Counted from the stretch's first letter, positions 1-13,176 are shown. The stretch: 64,000 nt of DNA from Galdieria sulphuraria (GCF_000341285.1 NW_005178469.1:62001-126000), one strand, 5' to 3'. Notes: generated from the letters alone by a model not told the origin. A program made the numbers and translations.

Positions 1-3000
1 AAAAGAACAGTCAAAGATTCTTTGTGTAAGAAAATTATCGCGTGATCAAGCTTTAGATTTTCTAAATGTTCGAATAGGAAACATTGAAGAGTTATCTGCA
101 TTCTTCTTCTGTGTTTAGTTTGACCGCAGCTTGTCACATTATCAGATATTGGTATCCTCAAGCAGTTGATTCTTCTCATCGGGAAGAAGTCATGAAGATT
201 CTTTTTTCAAAGTTGGAACAATTCGAACAAAACTCTTCAGATGATGTTCATTTTGATGAAGAGGCCGCCAATAGTTATCAGCTGTTTAATGATATCTTAA
301 GTATCGAGAAACATCTTTCTTCTGGGAAGAAATCGAAACAGAAATACAGCAATACGATTTTAGATGGTTCACTAATTCAATTATGTGAAAAAGGCATTCA
401 AGGTTGTGAACAGGGAGACTATTTTCAAGTTTCTTGTCTTTTATCTGAAATAAGTGGCAATTATATGCCGTATTTGCAGGAGTTGAGTGCACGTGATACT
501 TGGAAAGGTAGCAAAAGCAGCCATACTGATAAGGATAGTGTTTTACATGCTGTCATTTGGAGAGTAGTGAACTATTTGACTAGTTACAAATCTCGTCGTA
601 CTGAATTTATTTTACAGTCCCAAATTGTCATAGTTTGTTCTATCATTCTCTCTCAAAATATTGCTCGACAAGATGAAAACGACAATTGTGTTCCTCGTGA
701 AGAAGAAATCAAACTACCGAACAAGTTAACTCCTTATTTATTAGCAATGATGAATGGATTGAGATATTCATCTTGTATTTATTTGCAGCAACTTTCTGCT
801 TCTACTTTAGCATTCACATGCCAGCTCTTGGTGAAGAAAGATAAAATGAAGGCAATTGCGAAGATTGTTGAAAACCTGTTCAACTATCTTATAGATGCCT
901 TGAAGATTGAGTCAGAAGATTGGCAGTGTTCTCAAATGGACGGTGTGTTGCTTGCCTGGAAGGAAATCTGTAGAGCATTTGGCTGCAAACTACTCGTATC
1001 ACTACCAAAAGTGAATGAACTTTGTGTGCAAGTTTTAGAAAACCTCCCTGATACCCTGGAGAATACGCCGACCCAAGTAGCAAATGCTTTGTCCTTTCTG
1101 AAATATACTTTCAAATGGTGGCACTCATCACTCTTCAAGCATTGTAACGATGCAGTCCAGAAACTAACTTTATTTTGTGGCCTACAATATCATGTTACAG
1201 ACTTTGATATTCTCAATGTCGCAACAGATGCATTATCAGAAATGATATTTTGTTTTCACGACTTTCTTATTCATGTTGTGAGACATTTATTGCCCATTTT
1301 GGATAGCAATCATAAGATGGAACGTAGCGAAGAAAGTATCTTGTATGCTTTGAGGGCTGTTCATAAGGTTGTGTTGAAATTAGGGAATGAAATGATTCCA
1401 TACGTTTCCTTATTTTTGATGCCGTTGGTTAGTAGAATGACGCATCAAAATACCGAAATTCGGGTTATAGCATCAGAAACTTTCGGTCTGTTGTTACGTT
1501 TGCTACCGTTAGAAGATAATACAGTGAAACTTGCAGAAAGTGAAAAGTGGCTGGATGACCCTGAGTGGCAGTTGCAAAGAGAAAATGCCAAATCATTTAT
1601 ACATCAGTTATTAGGATGGAAAGCTAGGGAACCTTACAACTTGCCCGTGCAATTGGAAGGAAACATTCAGTTGAGAGAGTATCAAAGACAAGGATTGGAG
1701 TGGTTAGCTTTTCTGAAGAGATATGGACTTCATGGTTTACTTTGCGATGACATGGGATTAGGGAAGACTTTGATGACTTTGTGTATAATCGTTGGCGATA
1801 CTGTGGAATGGAAGAATTATGGATTTCAAAAGCATTCTCTTGTTATTGCACCTTCTTCAGTTACAGCACATTGGTTTCAAGAGGCCAAGAGGTTCTTCGG
1901 TTCTTCCTTATCCAATGTAATATTATATGCAGACTCCGCAAAGAAGAGAAAGAAACGGCTGGCGAGCTTTGAGTCATCACCTTTAATCATTACTTCCTAT
2001 GAAATAGTAAGCTATATGCATAATTACTGTTTTAACCTAGTGCTTACCCGTAGAAGATTCGTAGTGACATTGAATCTTTTCAAAGTTATGCATGGAACTA
2101 CTTGGTTTTGGATGAAGGACATGTGATTCGGAATCATCATTCTAAGACAGCGCTCGCGATAAAAAGTCTCTTAGCAGAACATAGACTTATTTTGTCAGGT
2201 ACTCCAGTACAAAATTCGGTCAAGGACTTGTGGTCGCTCTTTGATTTTTTGACTCCTGGTTTCTTGGGAGACGAGGCTTCATTTCAAGAACGCTTTGTTC
2301 GACCCATATTGAGGGGTAAACTTTTGTCATCTGAACAGAAAGACCGTGAACAAGCAGATGTCCTGTTGGAAACTTTACATCGACAAGTTCTTCCTTTCAT
2401 ACTACGCAGAATGAAAAGTGATGTTTTGGCTGAATTACCTCCGAAGATAATTCAGAACTTGTCCTTTGAAATGAATTCTTTGCAAGCAAAGTTGTACAAT
2501 GCGGTCAGTGGATTTCTGGCAACTACTGCAAAGGAGCAGTTAGTACATGATAAGAGTCCTTCGCTTCATATCTTCTCAGCGTTGCGTTGCCTTCAACAGA
2601 TTTGTACACATCCCGTGTTACTATTGGATAGCGGAAAGGACTGGATAGAGAATGTCTCAGGAAAATTAGCTATCGATGTAAATAGTTGTTATCACTGGAA
2701 AAGTAGCTCAAAATTCCAATGTTTGTATGATTTATTTGCTGACTTGGGTTTGATATTACATGAAGAAGAAGTTGCTCAGAAGGAGTTGAAAGAAGAACCT
2801 GAGGAAACGGACTGGGATATGAATGAACAAGATACTGGACATAGAGTATTGCTTTTTGCTCAGAATAGAAGAACGTTGGATATAGTTGAGAAGTTTCTGT
2901 TTATGGAAGGACCATTTCGACATCTTTCTTATTTAAGGTTGGAAGGCACAGTAAGCCCGATGCATCGACAAGCCATTGTTACTCGTTTCAATTCAGATCC

Positions 3001-3569
3001 TTCCATCTCTTGTATGCTTCTCACCACGCAAATTGGAGGTCTGGGTCTTAATTTGACTGGAGCAGATACCGTTGTATTTATTGAACAGGATTGGAATCCA
3101 GTGAAGGATATGCAAGCTATGGATAGAGCACATCGTATTGGTCAGACAAGAACGGTATTTTGTTCCTATGAAAGATAGAAATTTGTTTCTTTTCTAACAG
3201 AGCGCTTTTTAGGTGAATGTATTTAAGCTAGTTACCAAAGGAACTTTGGAAGAGAAAATTATGAAACTGCAAGAAATGAAAACTGCTGTGGCAGAATCCA
3301 TTGTGAATAGAGATAACTCCAGTCTACAAGATTTGGATACTTCTCAACTACTTGAATTATTTCAGTTTGACTCTTCTGGTCAACAAGATGCTATGGAAGC
3401 CAAGAATGATATGGAATCATATCATTCTTATTTGAAAACTGGAAGCACTTTGGAGTCTGTTCTCAAAACACTTCCAGACTTGTGGGAAGAGGAGCAGTAC
3501 ACTTCGGAGTTTAACTGGAATATGTTTGTACAGAGTTTTCAAAGTGGTCAAAAGGATACTAATGACTGA
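1..3569 (+). CDS. BTAF1: BTAF1/Mot1 TATA-binding-protein-associated Snf2 ATPase (5' partial)
   Basis: Swi2/Snf2 ATPase that strips TBP from DNA in the nucleus. The gene enters from the left edge. Exons read as <1..25, 78..2006, 2054..3154 and 3213..3569, with introns of 52, 47 and 58 bp and all phases 0. The first 1.5 kb encodes helical HEAT-type repeats. The ATPase follows: the Walker A segment CDDMGLGKT lies near 1746-1775, the DEGH box near 2108-2125, and helicase motifs VI and VII (DRAHRIGQ) near 3121-3145. The motif around the Walker A site and the post-helicase segment TKGTLEEKIM match the BTAF1/Mot1 subfamily rather than other Snf2 proteins. The N-terminal repeats lie outside the window. 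It runs in the same direction as the next gene, with a 277-bp spacer in which I see no gene. Confidence 0.93.
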
Positions 3570-3846
3570 GTATATATGTTTCATATACACAATTTTTCTG
3601 GAAAATGCGAGCTTTATGCAAGTTTCTTGCTTTTTTTTGATAATTCGGAAAAGCTTGTTTTTTTCTGCATGTTGCAAGAGGTTCTTCCCACTAATGACCA
3701 CGTCTTTAGGAAGACTATGAATTTCCTGCTTTTACTACAACCTAAGCCTTGTTTGAACAAGAATAAAAGAAATACTTTTTCGTTTCCAAAAGAAGAAAGG
3801 CGCAGCTGATGATTGCAGAGGAGGACGTCCAACATTAATTAAAACG

Positions 3847-6800
3847 ATGATGGAGTTACCACCATTGGAAGAAGAACTATATAGCTCAACGGAGTTGGCA
3901 CAAGACGCTCTGAATGGACTACTTCAAGCAGCAGCTCTAGACCCATTGGAAGGGCAGTACTTTCAAAACCGTGTCTGCACGCCACTTACCCTGTCTGAAA
4001 CTAAGAAAAACTTGGAGGAAGCTCGCTTGGCCATAGTGGTAGCGCTACGTGGTTATAAGAGACTAGACATATCCTCTATGCCGTTTGCTAAGAATAGAAA
4101 CTTCCAAATGACAACAGAAATTGATATTTCACGCCTTCAGTTTAGAGTTGCCCTGGCAGTAATCGCTCATGTCATGTGCAGACAGTGTCCTGGGTCCTCG
4201 AGCTTAGAATATCTGAGAAATTTACCTGGAAATATACCCAGAGGTGGTGTTTGTGGTACAGTCTGGAAGAAAGATGAACTCGCGTATAAATGTCGTACTT
4301 GTGAAAGGGATCCTACTTGTGCTATTTGTGTTCAGTGTTTTCGTAATGGTAACCATGAGGGACACGATTTTTCTATCATTCGTACTGGAGGTGGTGTTTG
4401 TGACTGTGGGGATCCACAAGCTTGGAAACCCTTTGGTTTCTGTCAAAAAGTATGTATTCTGTTTCATGTCTTATTCTCACGGACTGACTTGTTGTCGTCT
4501 AGCACGGGGGTGCACATTCCGAAGAGGAAGACTTGGTTAGCAAACTACCTTTGGAATTACGCGAAGGTATCTCTCTAGCAGTTGAGCTATTGGGTGAAGA
4601 ATTTCTGTTAGATGAAACTAGCAACCATGTCAAGGTCGAAATAGCTACATGGTGGCGTCGAATTGCAGATTGCGGAGATTCTTTTACTCGGCTAGTAGGA
4701 ATGGAATTGTGCAAATCTCCAGGTCCTTGTATTCGAGAGAGAACTTTTCGATTTGAAAGAGAGGATGGAAGCAGACCAGCTTTTGTTTGGATATTTCTTC
4801 GCTTAGATGGCGCAGGAATGTTAGAGAATGATACAAAAAATGCTTTACATTCTCTCTATTTTCTGCTCATTACCGACTTGGTGTTCAAAAGGTTTGATAA
4901 TTGATCCATTTGAATGTCGAAATGATAACAGAGGAAATGTAGGAAATTTCTAGAATATTTTGGTTCATTGTACTCTTTATTCGTGGATCCTTTATATCAA
5001 GGAAGTTTAAGCCTTTTGGAAGACAGTTCGAGCAACAACACTCGGGATCACTTCTCTGTTCAGTTGTTCACGGTTCCTGCTCTCGTTCCAATCATGATTA
5101 AACATGGCGGTCTGATTGACCAACTATTGAAAATTCTTCTTCAGTTAATGGAAGCAGTTTCTTATCCTGTTCGGAAAGTGGAGACCATTGCCGAGGACTG
5201 GCATAACAGTGTGAATACAGTTTTTGGTGCAGTTCATTTACCTCAACCTTTGGCACACGACAAATGTATAGACCTTACTAGGGACCGAGGATTGGATACA
5301 TTGAATCGTGTTATCTATGATCTTCGTTATATATTGACCCATACAAATGCTGCAGCTTATGTAATGCATTATAGACCAGACCTTTTGGCTCTATTCGTTC
5401 GAATACTTTCCCTTTTACAAGGAATGAATGCAGAAGTGCGTGCAGTAAGATATCACGTAGAGAGAGAGTCGGATATTTGGTCCAAAGCAATCAGTTTGGA
5501 ACTGGACTTTAACCATCTTTGTGAACTGCTGTTAGCAGGATTTGTATTCAACAAGTTGGAAGAGATTAAGATAGATAGTTCAGATATAGACGAAGGAACT
5601 GGAACTGAAAATTCGTCCTTATCAAGTCTGCCTCAAGTCAATTTGAAAGATTGTAGAAAGCGAGCACTTTGTATAATAAGAAGATGCCTCGATGAATGGA
5701 TAGCATCGGAAAAACAACGTGAAAGCATTTTGCTAGATTCACCTTTTGATGTATCTAGTGGAGCTGTTAGCCTTCATTATCCACTTCATCGATTTTTAGC
5801 ATTGTTAGCTACGGAAGCCATTCGACGATACAAGTTTACATTTTATGAAGCACTTGGACAAAGTAGACAAGATGTTCTGCACTTGGCAGAACATATCTTA
5901 AGGGTACAAGCTTTACTAGTGCAGGTAAAAGCTGGTATGTGGAAGTAAGTCTAGCTTTCTCGTTTCATTTTTTGTCTTGTATTGAATATTTATCTAGACG
6001 AAATGGACGACCCATGGTGAACCGTTGTATATTATACAAATCAAGTTATTGTCAGGAATGGTTTTTTGACTTGGATATTGCTATGATGCAGTTGTGTTGC
6101 GTTTCAAAGGGAGCTCGTTCTTTTTTAAACCAAGCACTGGAAGTATTCGGTTTACAAAGTATTATGCAAGTCTTCAAAGATTCATGGCTATCGGATAGTT
6201 CTTCATCAACTCATTTTGGATCTCGTGAATCAGTACAAGATATCTGGAAGTTCTTTGCATATGAGGAATATGATTTAATGATAGTTCAAGGATTCCTTCG
6301 TATGTTGGTCTATATTACAGCAGAGCGAGTTAGGATTGGCTATTCCGATGTAGAAAGACTTCGACGAAAGCTAATTCATCGTCTTTGTGTTGGTGATCAA
6401 ACACATTCTTCGTTGCTTAAGACCATTCCACGTCGACTGACAAGTTCTTCCAGTGATGAGGAAGCTATCAGTATTATGGGAGATGAAGACTTTGTATCTG
6501 GCGGAAATGGAACTGACAAACATTACAAAATGTTTGAAGAATGTCTTAACCAAGTGGGTATTTTTCAACAACCAAAAGAGATGGATCAAGGATATTATCG
6601 CCTTAAGGATGAGTTGTGGAAAGAATATGATCCTTTTTATCCACACTATCAGTCCAGAGAACGAGCCATTGCAGAGGAACGTCATATTCAGTTTCGTAGA
6701 AAGCATCATTTAGCTCCTCATCGTCTTATCTTTCCACAAAAGTCTCCAAATAACTTGCCATTATTTGACTCTTTTCTTTCCTTATTGGATTTATGCCGCG

Positions 6801-9670
6801 AGTTTTGTCGTCCAGGTGGGTTGGCATGTTCTGTTATTTCTCGTTGTTTGGCATTTTGTCGGGAAGGAAAGGACTTGGATGGCACTTTGAATGCTACACT
6901 GTATTTGATTGAAATAGCGTTGGAGACTAGTAGTGACTCACATTGGAAGACAAATTTGATGAGCCAGGTTACTTTTGTGCAGTCTGTTCTGATATGTAGA
7001 AACGAGCAAGATCGGAAAGAGTATACAGATAACGTCAGTTTAGCATTCCTTTTAGAATGCGTTCAAAAGTGTTCTTCTTGTATGGACCAGCACGAAGCAG
7101 CGAAACAATTATTGTTTCAAATTCGTTCGGGAACTCCATCATCAGCTATTTCTTCTAGTACACAAGTTGGTGAGTCCTCTTCCCAAACAAGGGAAGCAAA
7201 GCGCAGAGAAATGAGAAGAAAACAACAAGAGGCCTTGGAGAAGATGAGAAAACAACAAGAAGCCTTTTTGAAGAGACAGCATTCCTTATTTGAACAACAA
7301 CAACAAGAAGAAGAACAAGCCACAGTTTCGAAACTTCAAGAACAAGGAAATACTAGTGTTGAGAATAGATCAACTTTGGAGGACCACCAAAATATATGTT
7401 CGCTATGTCATGAAGTTGCATCGGAAAGAAAAGGCAGTAATTTGGTTGTTATTGGTTTAGTACAACGTTCTAATATTCCCATGTTGGCTCGGAGAATATC
7501 AAGGACAACAACTTCCGTATTGTCTTCAGAAGAACATTATCATCGAGCAACACCAACTTTTGAAGTAAGTAATGTTTTGAGTGGCTCTGCTACTACGGAA
7601 TCATCATCCACTGCAGCGACAGAATTGTTGGCCTGGGAACAAGTGTGGAACATGGAAAATGCTGTAGATGAAGAATATATGGATCATGATGATGATATTC
7701 GAGAGGAACCTTCTGATACAATTTTGTCAGAAGAGGATATTGAGGATGACACAGAAGGAGAAGAATGGTTTGAACCTCCAGGAGCAGTTCATAGGATGAC
7801 TGTTAGTGGTGAAGAATGGAATGAAGATGTTTCTGCGGATCTTGTTGGTTCCAGTACGGAGTCTTCATTGACAGTTGGTACAGATTGGTCTCAACTTACA
7901 CGTACCAACTCTTCCACTGTAATATCTGCATTTTTGGATGAGGACATTCAGAAGGGTTTGGATACTAGACCAGATGTTCTCTTCCAATCTTGTGGACACC
8001 AGATGCACTGGAGTTGCTTCGAAAGATATTTTTCTTGGCTAACCAGCTGTCATGCACAAAGGCTCCCTTTTGATGGAGATACTCTAATAGATGTCACTCA
8101 TGGTGAGTTTCTTTGTCCAGTTTGTCGAAGATTAGCAAATATTGTTATTCCTGTTATGGAAGAGGAGCCAACCGTGCAACTATTTACGCATCACTTTGAT
8201 AGGGAAACACCGCTTTTGCAATATTTACCTCTTTATCAACTGGAACAAGTATATCATGAACAATGTCAACGTGTACATCAGTTATTAAGAGAAGTTGAAT
8301 CTTCCCACTTAGCTTCACCGACTTTAGCCAACTCATGTTCTTCAGAAACATGGGACGATTCTCTAATGGATATCGTAATCAAATCTCTTTGTTTTGATCA
8401 TATTTCTTCAGATAGAAATCACGTACCATTTCCTTCTTCCTCTTCGGTGCCATCAAACTTGAGACGTAGAACTCTTGGAAAGACCTTGCCACTAATATCA
8501 AAAGGATTGGCAAATTTGTTGAACTGCTTTATTTATACTGTTATGACTCAAGAAGTGGCAGCAAGGTCTGGACATGAAACTATTCAATCTTTTATACGGG
8601 AATTGCATTTTATGGTCGTTGTGTTACGGAAATTTATTCTTACTCAGTGTCCACAACACTGTCAAAGTGAATTTCGTCGTTTATGGATAACTTATCTTGA
8701 ACCAGTTTCTACTAGTGATGTTTATGATACGCAGCTTTCAGATTCGATAGATGCATTCACATTATTCGCGTATGCTCTATTGTTATGGCCAGAGAAATGG
8801 AACGAGGAAATTGTATCGTTATTGCTTCGTCTATGTTTTCTTCTGAATTTCCGTTCTCCTTCGAATTTGCTCATATCTCATGGCGACAGTGGCATTCTCA
8901 ACTGGACCACAAATGCAGTTGTATTTGTAAGGAGATGTGTCTTGTTTCTCAATTGTATATTTGGTTCGAGTTTGCATCCATGTACTATTGGTACTTTATC
9001 TGAAGCCCGTGGTTTATTGCCACACTCACAAGAACTGTCAATGGCCTATAGTTTGGGTTTAATAGCAAGAGAATCTACGCATCATAAGGAACAACAAACT
9101 CATTATTCCTTTCTCAACGAGTTTGCTCAAAAATGGCAGTCTCTTATGCGAACAACAGTGAGAAGAGATTGGAGATATCCTTTGAGACCTTTGACTTTAA
9201 TATCTTTACCAAAAATATTTCAGGATTTAGTAGAGACTCTTGAAGGGAAGGCTTGCAAAAGATGTCATCGAGTTTCCAAGAAGCAAACGCTTTGTCTCAT
9301 TTGTGGTGATTTGTTATGTATGTCAGAAGGTTGTGGCTCTTATCCATTTGAAAGAAGTGTTACACAGTTTGCTGAATTCGAAACCATGCGACTACATGCA
9401 CATGAATGTGCTGCGGGTATTGGAATTTTTCTACTGTTAAAGGCAACTTGGGTATTGTTGATCAGGAATAACCGTACTGCTATATGGGGTTCACCCTATT
9501 TAGATGAGTTTGGGGAGGAAGACATGGAGTTACATAGAGGAAAACCACTTTATCTCAATCAAGAAAGAATGGAAGTGTTACAAAGACTGTTTGTAACTCA
9601 AGGTTTCGATTATGATTCTCGTATCTTGAACAAGTCTACGCAGTTTCAGTATATTGCTTTGTTTCGTTAA
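3847..9670 (+). CDS. UBR1: UBR1/PRT6-type N-recognin E3 ubiquitin ligase
   Basis: E3 ligase of the N-degron pathway that binds destabilising N-terminal residues. Exons are 3847..4449, 4503..4891, 4943..5944 and 5998..9670, giving about 1888 aa, the normal size for UBR1. The UBR box (zinc-binding Cys/His cluster, CGTVWKK to GFCQKHGGAH) is at about residues 130-200 and is split by intron 1. Downstream is a ClpS-like/helical segment. The RING starts with CSLC near residue 1131, but its next ligands (CGHQMHWSCF) lie only near residue 1330 and the last pair (CPVC) near 1370, because an acidic, Ser-rich stretch intervenes. The conserved C-terminal UBR autoinhibitory region with CKRC and YLDEFGEED closes the protein. 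ATG at 3847 is chosen as the first in frame; a second ATG follows at once. The stop codon overlaps the stop of TBCA on the other strand. Confidence 0.93.
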
Positions 9671-10159
9671 ACTTGGAAGGCATTTTGTAATAAAACCTGC
9701 TTTGCATCCTGTAATAACGTTTCCGATTGTTCCCATTCTTTCGTACCACGCAAAGTTTCCATCTGAGTCTAGCATCATAGAGAAAGATTATCATACAGTT
9801 TCATGGATGGGTATAAGCATACTTGTAACTTTTGTAACGTTTCCACAGCTTCCGATAACCTCTTATAAGAGTCAGCTACCATTCTCTCGGTTTCTTCCAA
9901 CACCTTTTGCTACGAGAATTCAATTCTTCCATCAAAAATATATAGACACGAACTACAGATACTAACCCACTGTTTCACTGGTTGGTCTTGTGTCGCTTGC
10001 TGGATTTTTTCTTTGACTTGAGCGTATTCTTTTTGATAGGCGGATATGTCCTTCATCGTTCTTTCAACTTTTTAGCAACACAATAACTACTAAGCATCAC
10101 TCGATATACCTTTTGACTACTCCGTTTTGTATTTCCAACTGACGACTGGGAGCCACCAT
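9667..10159 (-). CDS. TBCA: Tubulin-folding cofactor A (TBCA/Rbl2)
   Basis: Small helical chaperone that holds beta-tubulin during alpha/beta-tubulin assembly. The gene is in four short exons: complement of 10110..10159, 9967..10060, 9823..9909 and 9667..9768, with introns of 49, 57 and 54 bp. This gives 110 aa, against 108 for the human protein. The N-terminus reads RQLEIQNGVVKR and aligns without gaps to the RQIKIKTGVVKR motif of known TBCA. The helix-2/3 region has VLEETERMVADSYKRL, the family signature (EE..MV.D...RL). The phases (2, 0, 0) close exactly. Its first exon lies inside the last coding stretch of PAK1IP1 on the same strand in another frame, and its TAA overlaps the TAA of the UBR gene. 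A TTTTGGCGCC element sits 42 bp upstream of the ATG. Confidence 0.85.
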
Positions 10160-11360
10160 CTATCAACACACACACACAAAAAAAATGCAGCAATTTTCAA
10201 TTTTGGCGCCATAATGGGAATTCTCTTTTTTTTGGGGAAAGAAAGCAACGATTTGGCTTTATTGGATGACGTGGAAAGCAGTTGGTCGATAAGAAGTGGG
10301 AAGTTGTTCAATCCACCTATATGCACCTTGCATGCTTCTAGCCTTTTCAAGGATGTAAATAGAATGCTATTTAGAGTTATTTCACATACTTCTAAAACAC
10401 CTTTGGACGAAAGGGAATAGATACAACCGTCTCTTCCTACACCAATACCTTTCACCAAAGAACCTCCATCCACTTTATGTACTTGAATAGGTTTGTTTTC
10501 ACCAACCTTATACAACTTGTCTTGGTGTCAATATCTCACCATACCCATTCAAAGCTACGAGACGGAAACTTACCCGTAAATGGCCATCCATTCCACCCAC
10601 TACAAATATATCATTGGTCAACGCACATAAACAAACTAAACGAGTAGAATATTCCCATTGTTGAATGAGACCAGTTTGTAAAGAATGAACAGAGAAACTG
10701 GTTTGCGTGGCGATGACCCAACCTTGTCCATCTTCTGTCCACTTTACGATGAACGCCTCATCCGGTAGTTCCTATCGATCAATCAGAATATCCGCATCAA
10801 CAAACCAACTCACCACCGTCACTTACCAGTGAGCAAACACAGTCACCGTTGGTTTTCCACAACTTGAGACATTTGTCTCTAGCAACTGAGAGACATATTT
10901 GTCCCGTTGGATGCAGTGCAACGGAATGTACGTTACCCTTGTGACCTTTCAAATACTTTGGTTTCGACCATCCACCATATGGATAGTAAACTAACTTTCC
11001 ATCTTCTCCACCACTTAACAAACCCCCTTGTAGTTGAATATCAACCGAATTAACAGGTACCTGAAGATCGTATAAAGTTGCCAACTATTTTCGAGTTGAA
11101 TACAACAACTGTGTTCTCGGATGCATTCTTACTTCTTGCAACTGGTCGAGTTGATAGACTTTTATGGATTCGTCCACACTAGCTGAAGCCAATATTGGAA
11201 AGGAACCAGCAATACAACGTATACTTCGTTCGTGTGCAGCATATGCATAACGGAGAGTGCAACCTGTTGTTGTTTTTGGGTCGTTTGGTTGAGTGTCAAT
11301 ATCATAACCGATCAAGAAACCTTCATAAGTTCCTATGGCCAAATGATCCATTCCAATCAT
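10117..11360 (-). CDS. PAK1IP1: PAK1IP1/MAK11-like WD40 ribosome biogenesis factor
   Basis: WD-repeat protein of the MAK11/PAK1IP1 family, needed for 60S ribosomal subunit assembly in the nucleolus. Exons are complement of 11133..11360, 10827..11084, 10574..10771 and 10117..10515; all introns (48, 55, 58 bp) are phase 0. Predicted length is 360 aa, close to the human 392. Repeats are visible as SVDESIKVY, SGGEDGKLVYY, HPTGQICLSVARDKCLKLW and VGGMDGHLRLY. The N-terminus begins directly with the first blade, as in the family. The start codon lies only 6 bp after the stop of the upstream aminotransferase gene. The last about 25 residues are low quality and overlap the first TBCA exon, so the true 3' end could be shorter if an unseen splice exists. 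Confidence 0.8.
10201..10210. promoter_or_regulatory. TTTTGGCGCC (E2F-like) element upstream of TBCA
   Basis: Read on the minus strand as GGCGCCAAAA, 42 bp upstream of the TBCA ATG and inside the last coding stretch of PAK1IP1. Its placement supports the TBCA start. Confidence 0.4.
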
Positions 11361-11366
11361 TATTTA

Positions 11367-13176
11367 TTATGATGAGTGAGGATGGTTGTTCCCCCATGTG
11401 TGACTTGCAAGTCTTTGTTTAGCTTTTTCTAATACGGCATCTTCTTTACAAAATGAAAACCGCACATATCGAGAACCCAAATGTTGATGTTGTCGACTAT
11501 AAAAGGCACTGCATGGAATAGCCGTTACTCCTTTTTCAACTGCTTGCCATCGACAAAAGTTATAATCCATCGCATTTTGTGTTCTTTCATCGATATCTAA
11601 TAAGCCTTGTTTCCGCCATTCCTTCACAATGGATGGCATTTCATTCCGAATTCCTATGATATGATTCATAGTTTTGGTTCCCATTGACTTTTCTCTCTTA
11701 CCTTGTATTTCGGAGATATCTATCATAATAAAAAAACTACCTTGAGGTTTCACTGGATGTAGACCTGCTTCTATCAAAGCTTGATAAAAATAATCTCGTT
11801 TCCTTTGATAACGTTTCCTCAACCATGCATAATAGGTTGGTTCACTTTCAAAAGGTTGAGTTGCTTGTTCCAATGACGAAGCAACCGCTTGTTGAAGTGG
11901 CGTCGTAGTAGAAAAGACGATCCATTGCTGTGACAACATCATCGGACGAATAAGATGAAAAGGTCCGATAGCCCAACTCGATACTTTTTCAATCCACACA
12001 AACATACCACAATCATCTATTCTTACCCAATCTTCCATCCCGTTACTGAAAATGTTTTCCCTGCAGAATATACGGAAATGGTTCTTTCCCACATATTTTC
12101 TAAATATAAATATATTTCTTCAATGATAACGTATTCATTTCCTTGATTACTTACCTATCGTTGCCATAGGAACATGAACTTCATCATCATATACCAAATG
12201 TTGATAGACTTCATCACAGAGTACTAAACAGCGAGGAAACTCTTGCAACACTTTTGCTATATTTTCCAATTCTTCTTTCTTGAATACTTTTCCAGTCTAA
12301 ATATATATATATACTTGTCTTCATCTATCATGAAAATCTCCTCTCTACTTACCGGATTATGTGGAGTATTCAATATCAGCAACCTAACCAGCACACAAAC
12401 ACACATGTTCGTTATAAAAAATGACACATAATGAAGAATCTCTGTTTTCATACCTGGAGCGTTCAGAAAGTACTCTTCGGAGTTCTTCGTAATCCAAACG
12501 CAAGTCACTAGCTGCCAAGGGTTGAGTCGCTTCCTTTGATTGCATAAGAAGAGAAACAAATCGAGGAGTAGCACCTGCATATACAACTGCTCCAAAATAG
12601 ATATCGAATGCAGGTTCGATGAAGATGACCTAAACAGTTGTATGGGAATCACAACCCATAAGGCTTCTGTTTATCCACAAAATACCTCATCACCAGGTTC
12701 CACGAAAGTCTGACAAGCAAGAAATATAGCTTCCGATGCTCCGACAGTTATACATACTTCTTTATTGGGGTCAATAGACCTCGATATGATCCATAGGCAA
12801 CGGGAACGACGCATTCAACTTGTGTTCCTTACCTTTGCAACAGAGGTGCATATGTTTTACTGATGGTAGATACCAAAGATTGTAGACCACTTGAACGTGC
12901 ATATTGACTTAGACTTGGATCAGAAGAAGCTTTTGAAGCAGCTTCCAAGACAAAGTTGGGTGGTTTCCAGTCTGGAAAGCCTTGACCCAAGTTGATAGCG
13001 TTGCACAAGGAAGACAACGGAGAAAACTCCAACCAAACAGAAGGCTCTTGAAACTGTTGTACACGTTGAGGAAGATTATAAAAGTTCATTTTTGGTAGAC
13101 TAGAAACCAAAGACAGTTTCCTACAAGTCGATCTTCGTTCCCATAACCACAAAAAACAAGTTCGAATGACTTGCAT
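11367..13176 (-). CDS. Kynurenine/glutamine-type aminotransferase (PLP fold type I)
   Basis: PLP aminotransferase of the kynurenine-oxoglutarate/glutamine transaminase K group (KAT/CCBL). Exons are complement of 12833..13176, 12686..12779, 12454..12629, 12353..12383, 12155..12296, 12027..12099 and 11367..11976, with phases closing to 489 aa. One exon is only 31 nt. The substrate-side motif NLGQGFPDWKPP is near residue 65, and NTPHNPTGKVF and CDEVYQHLVYDD follow. The PLP lysine is K277 in SAGKTFSVTGWK. The C-terminal block contains ...CRWQAVEKGVTAIPCSAFY. ATG 13174-13176 gives a basic, hydroxylated N-terminus that could target mitochondria; an internal ATG at 13087-13089 would remove it. The substrate is not provable from sequence; cysteine-S-conjugate lyase or methionine-cycle (KMBA) activity is also possible. 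Confidence 0.88.

Noticed and set aside
2007-2126. Continuation of the BTAF1 frame to the stop at 2126
   Set aside because: The tail is read through a 47-bp intron; the spliced frame restores the conserved DEGH box.
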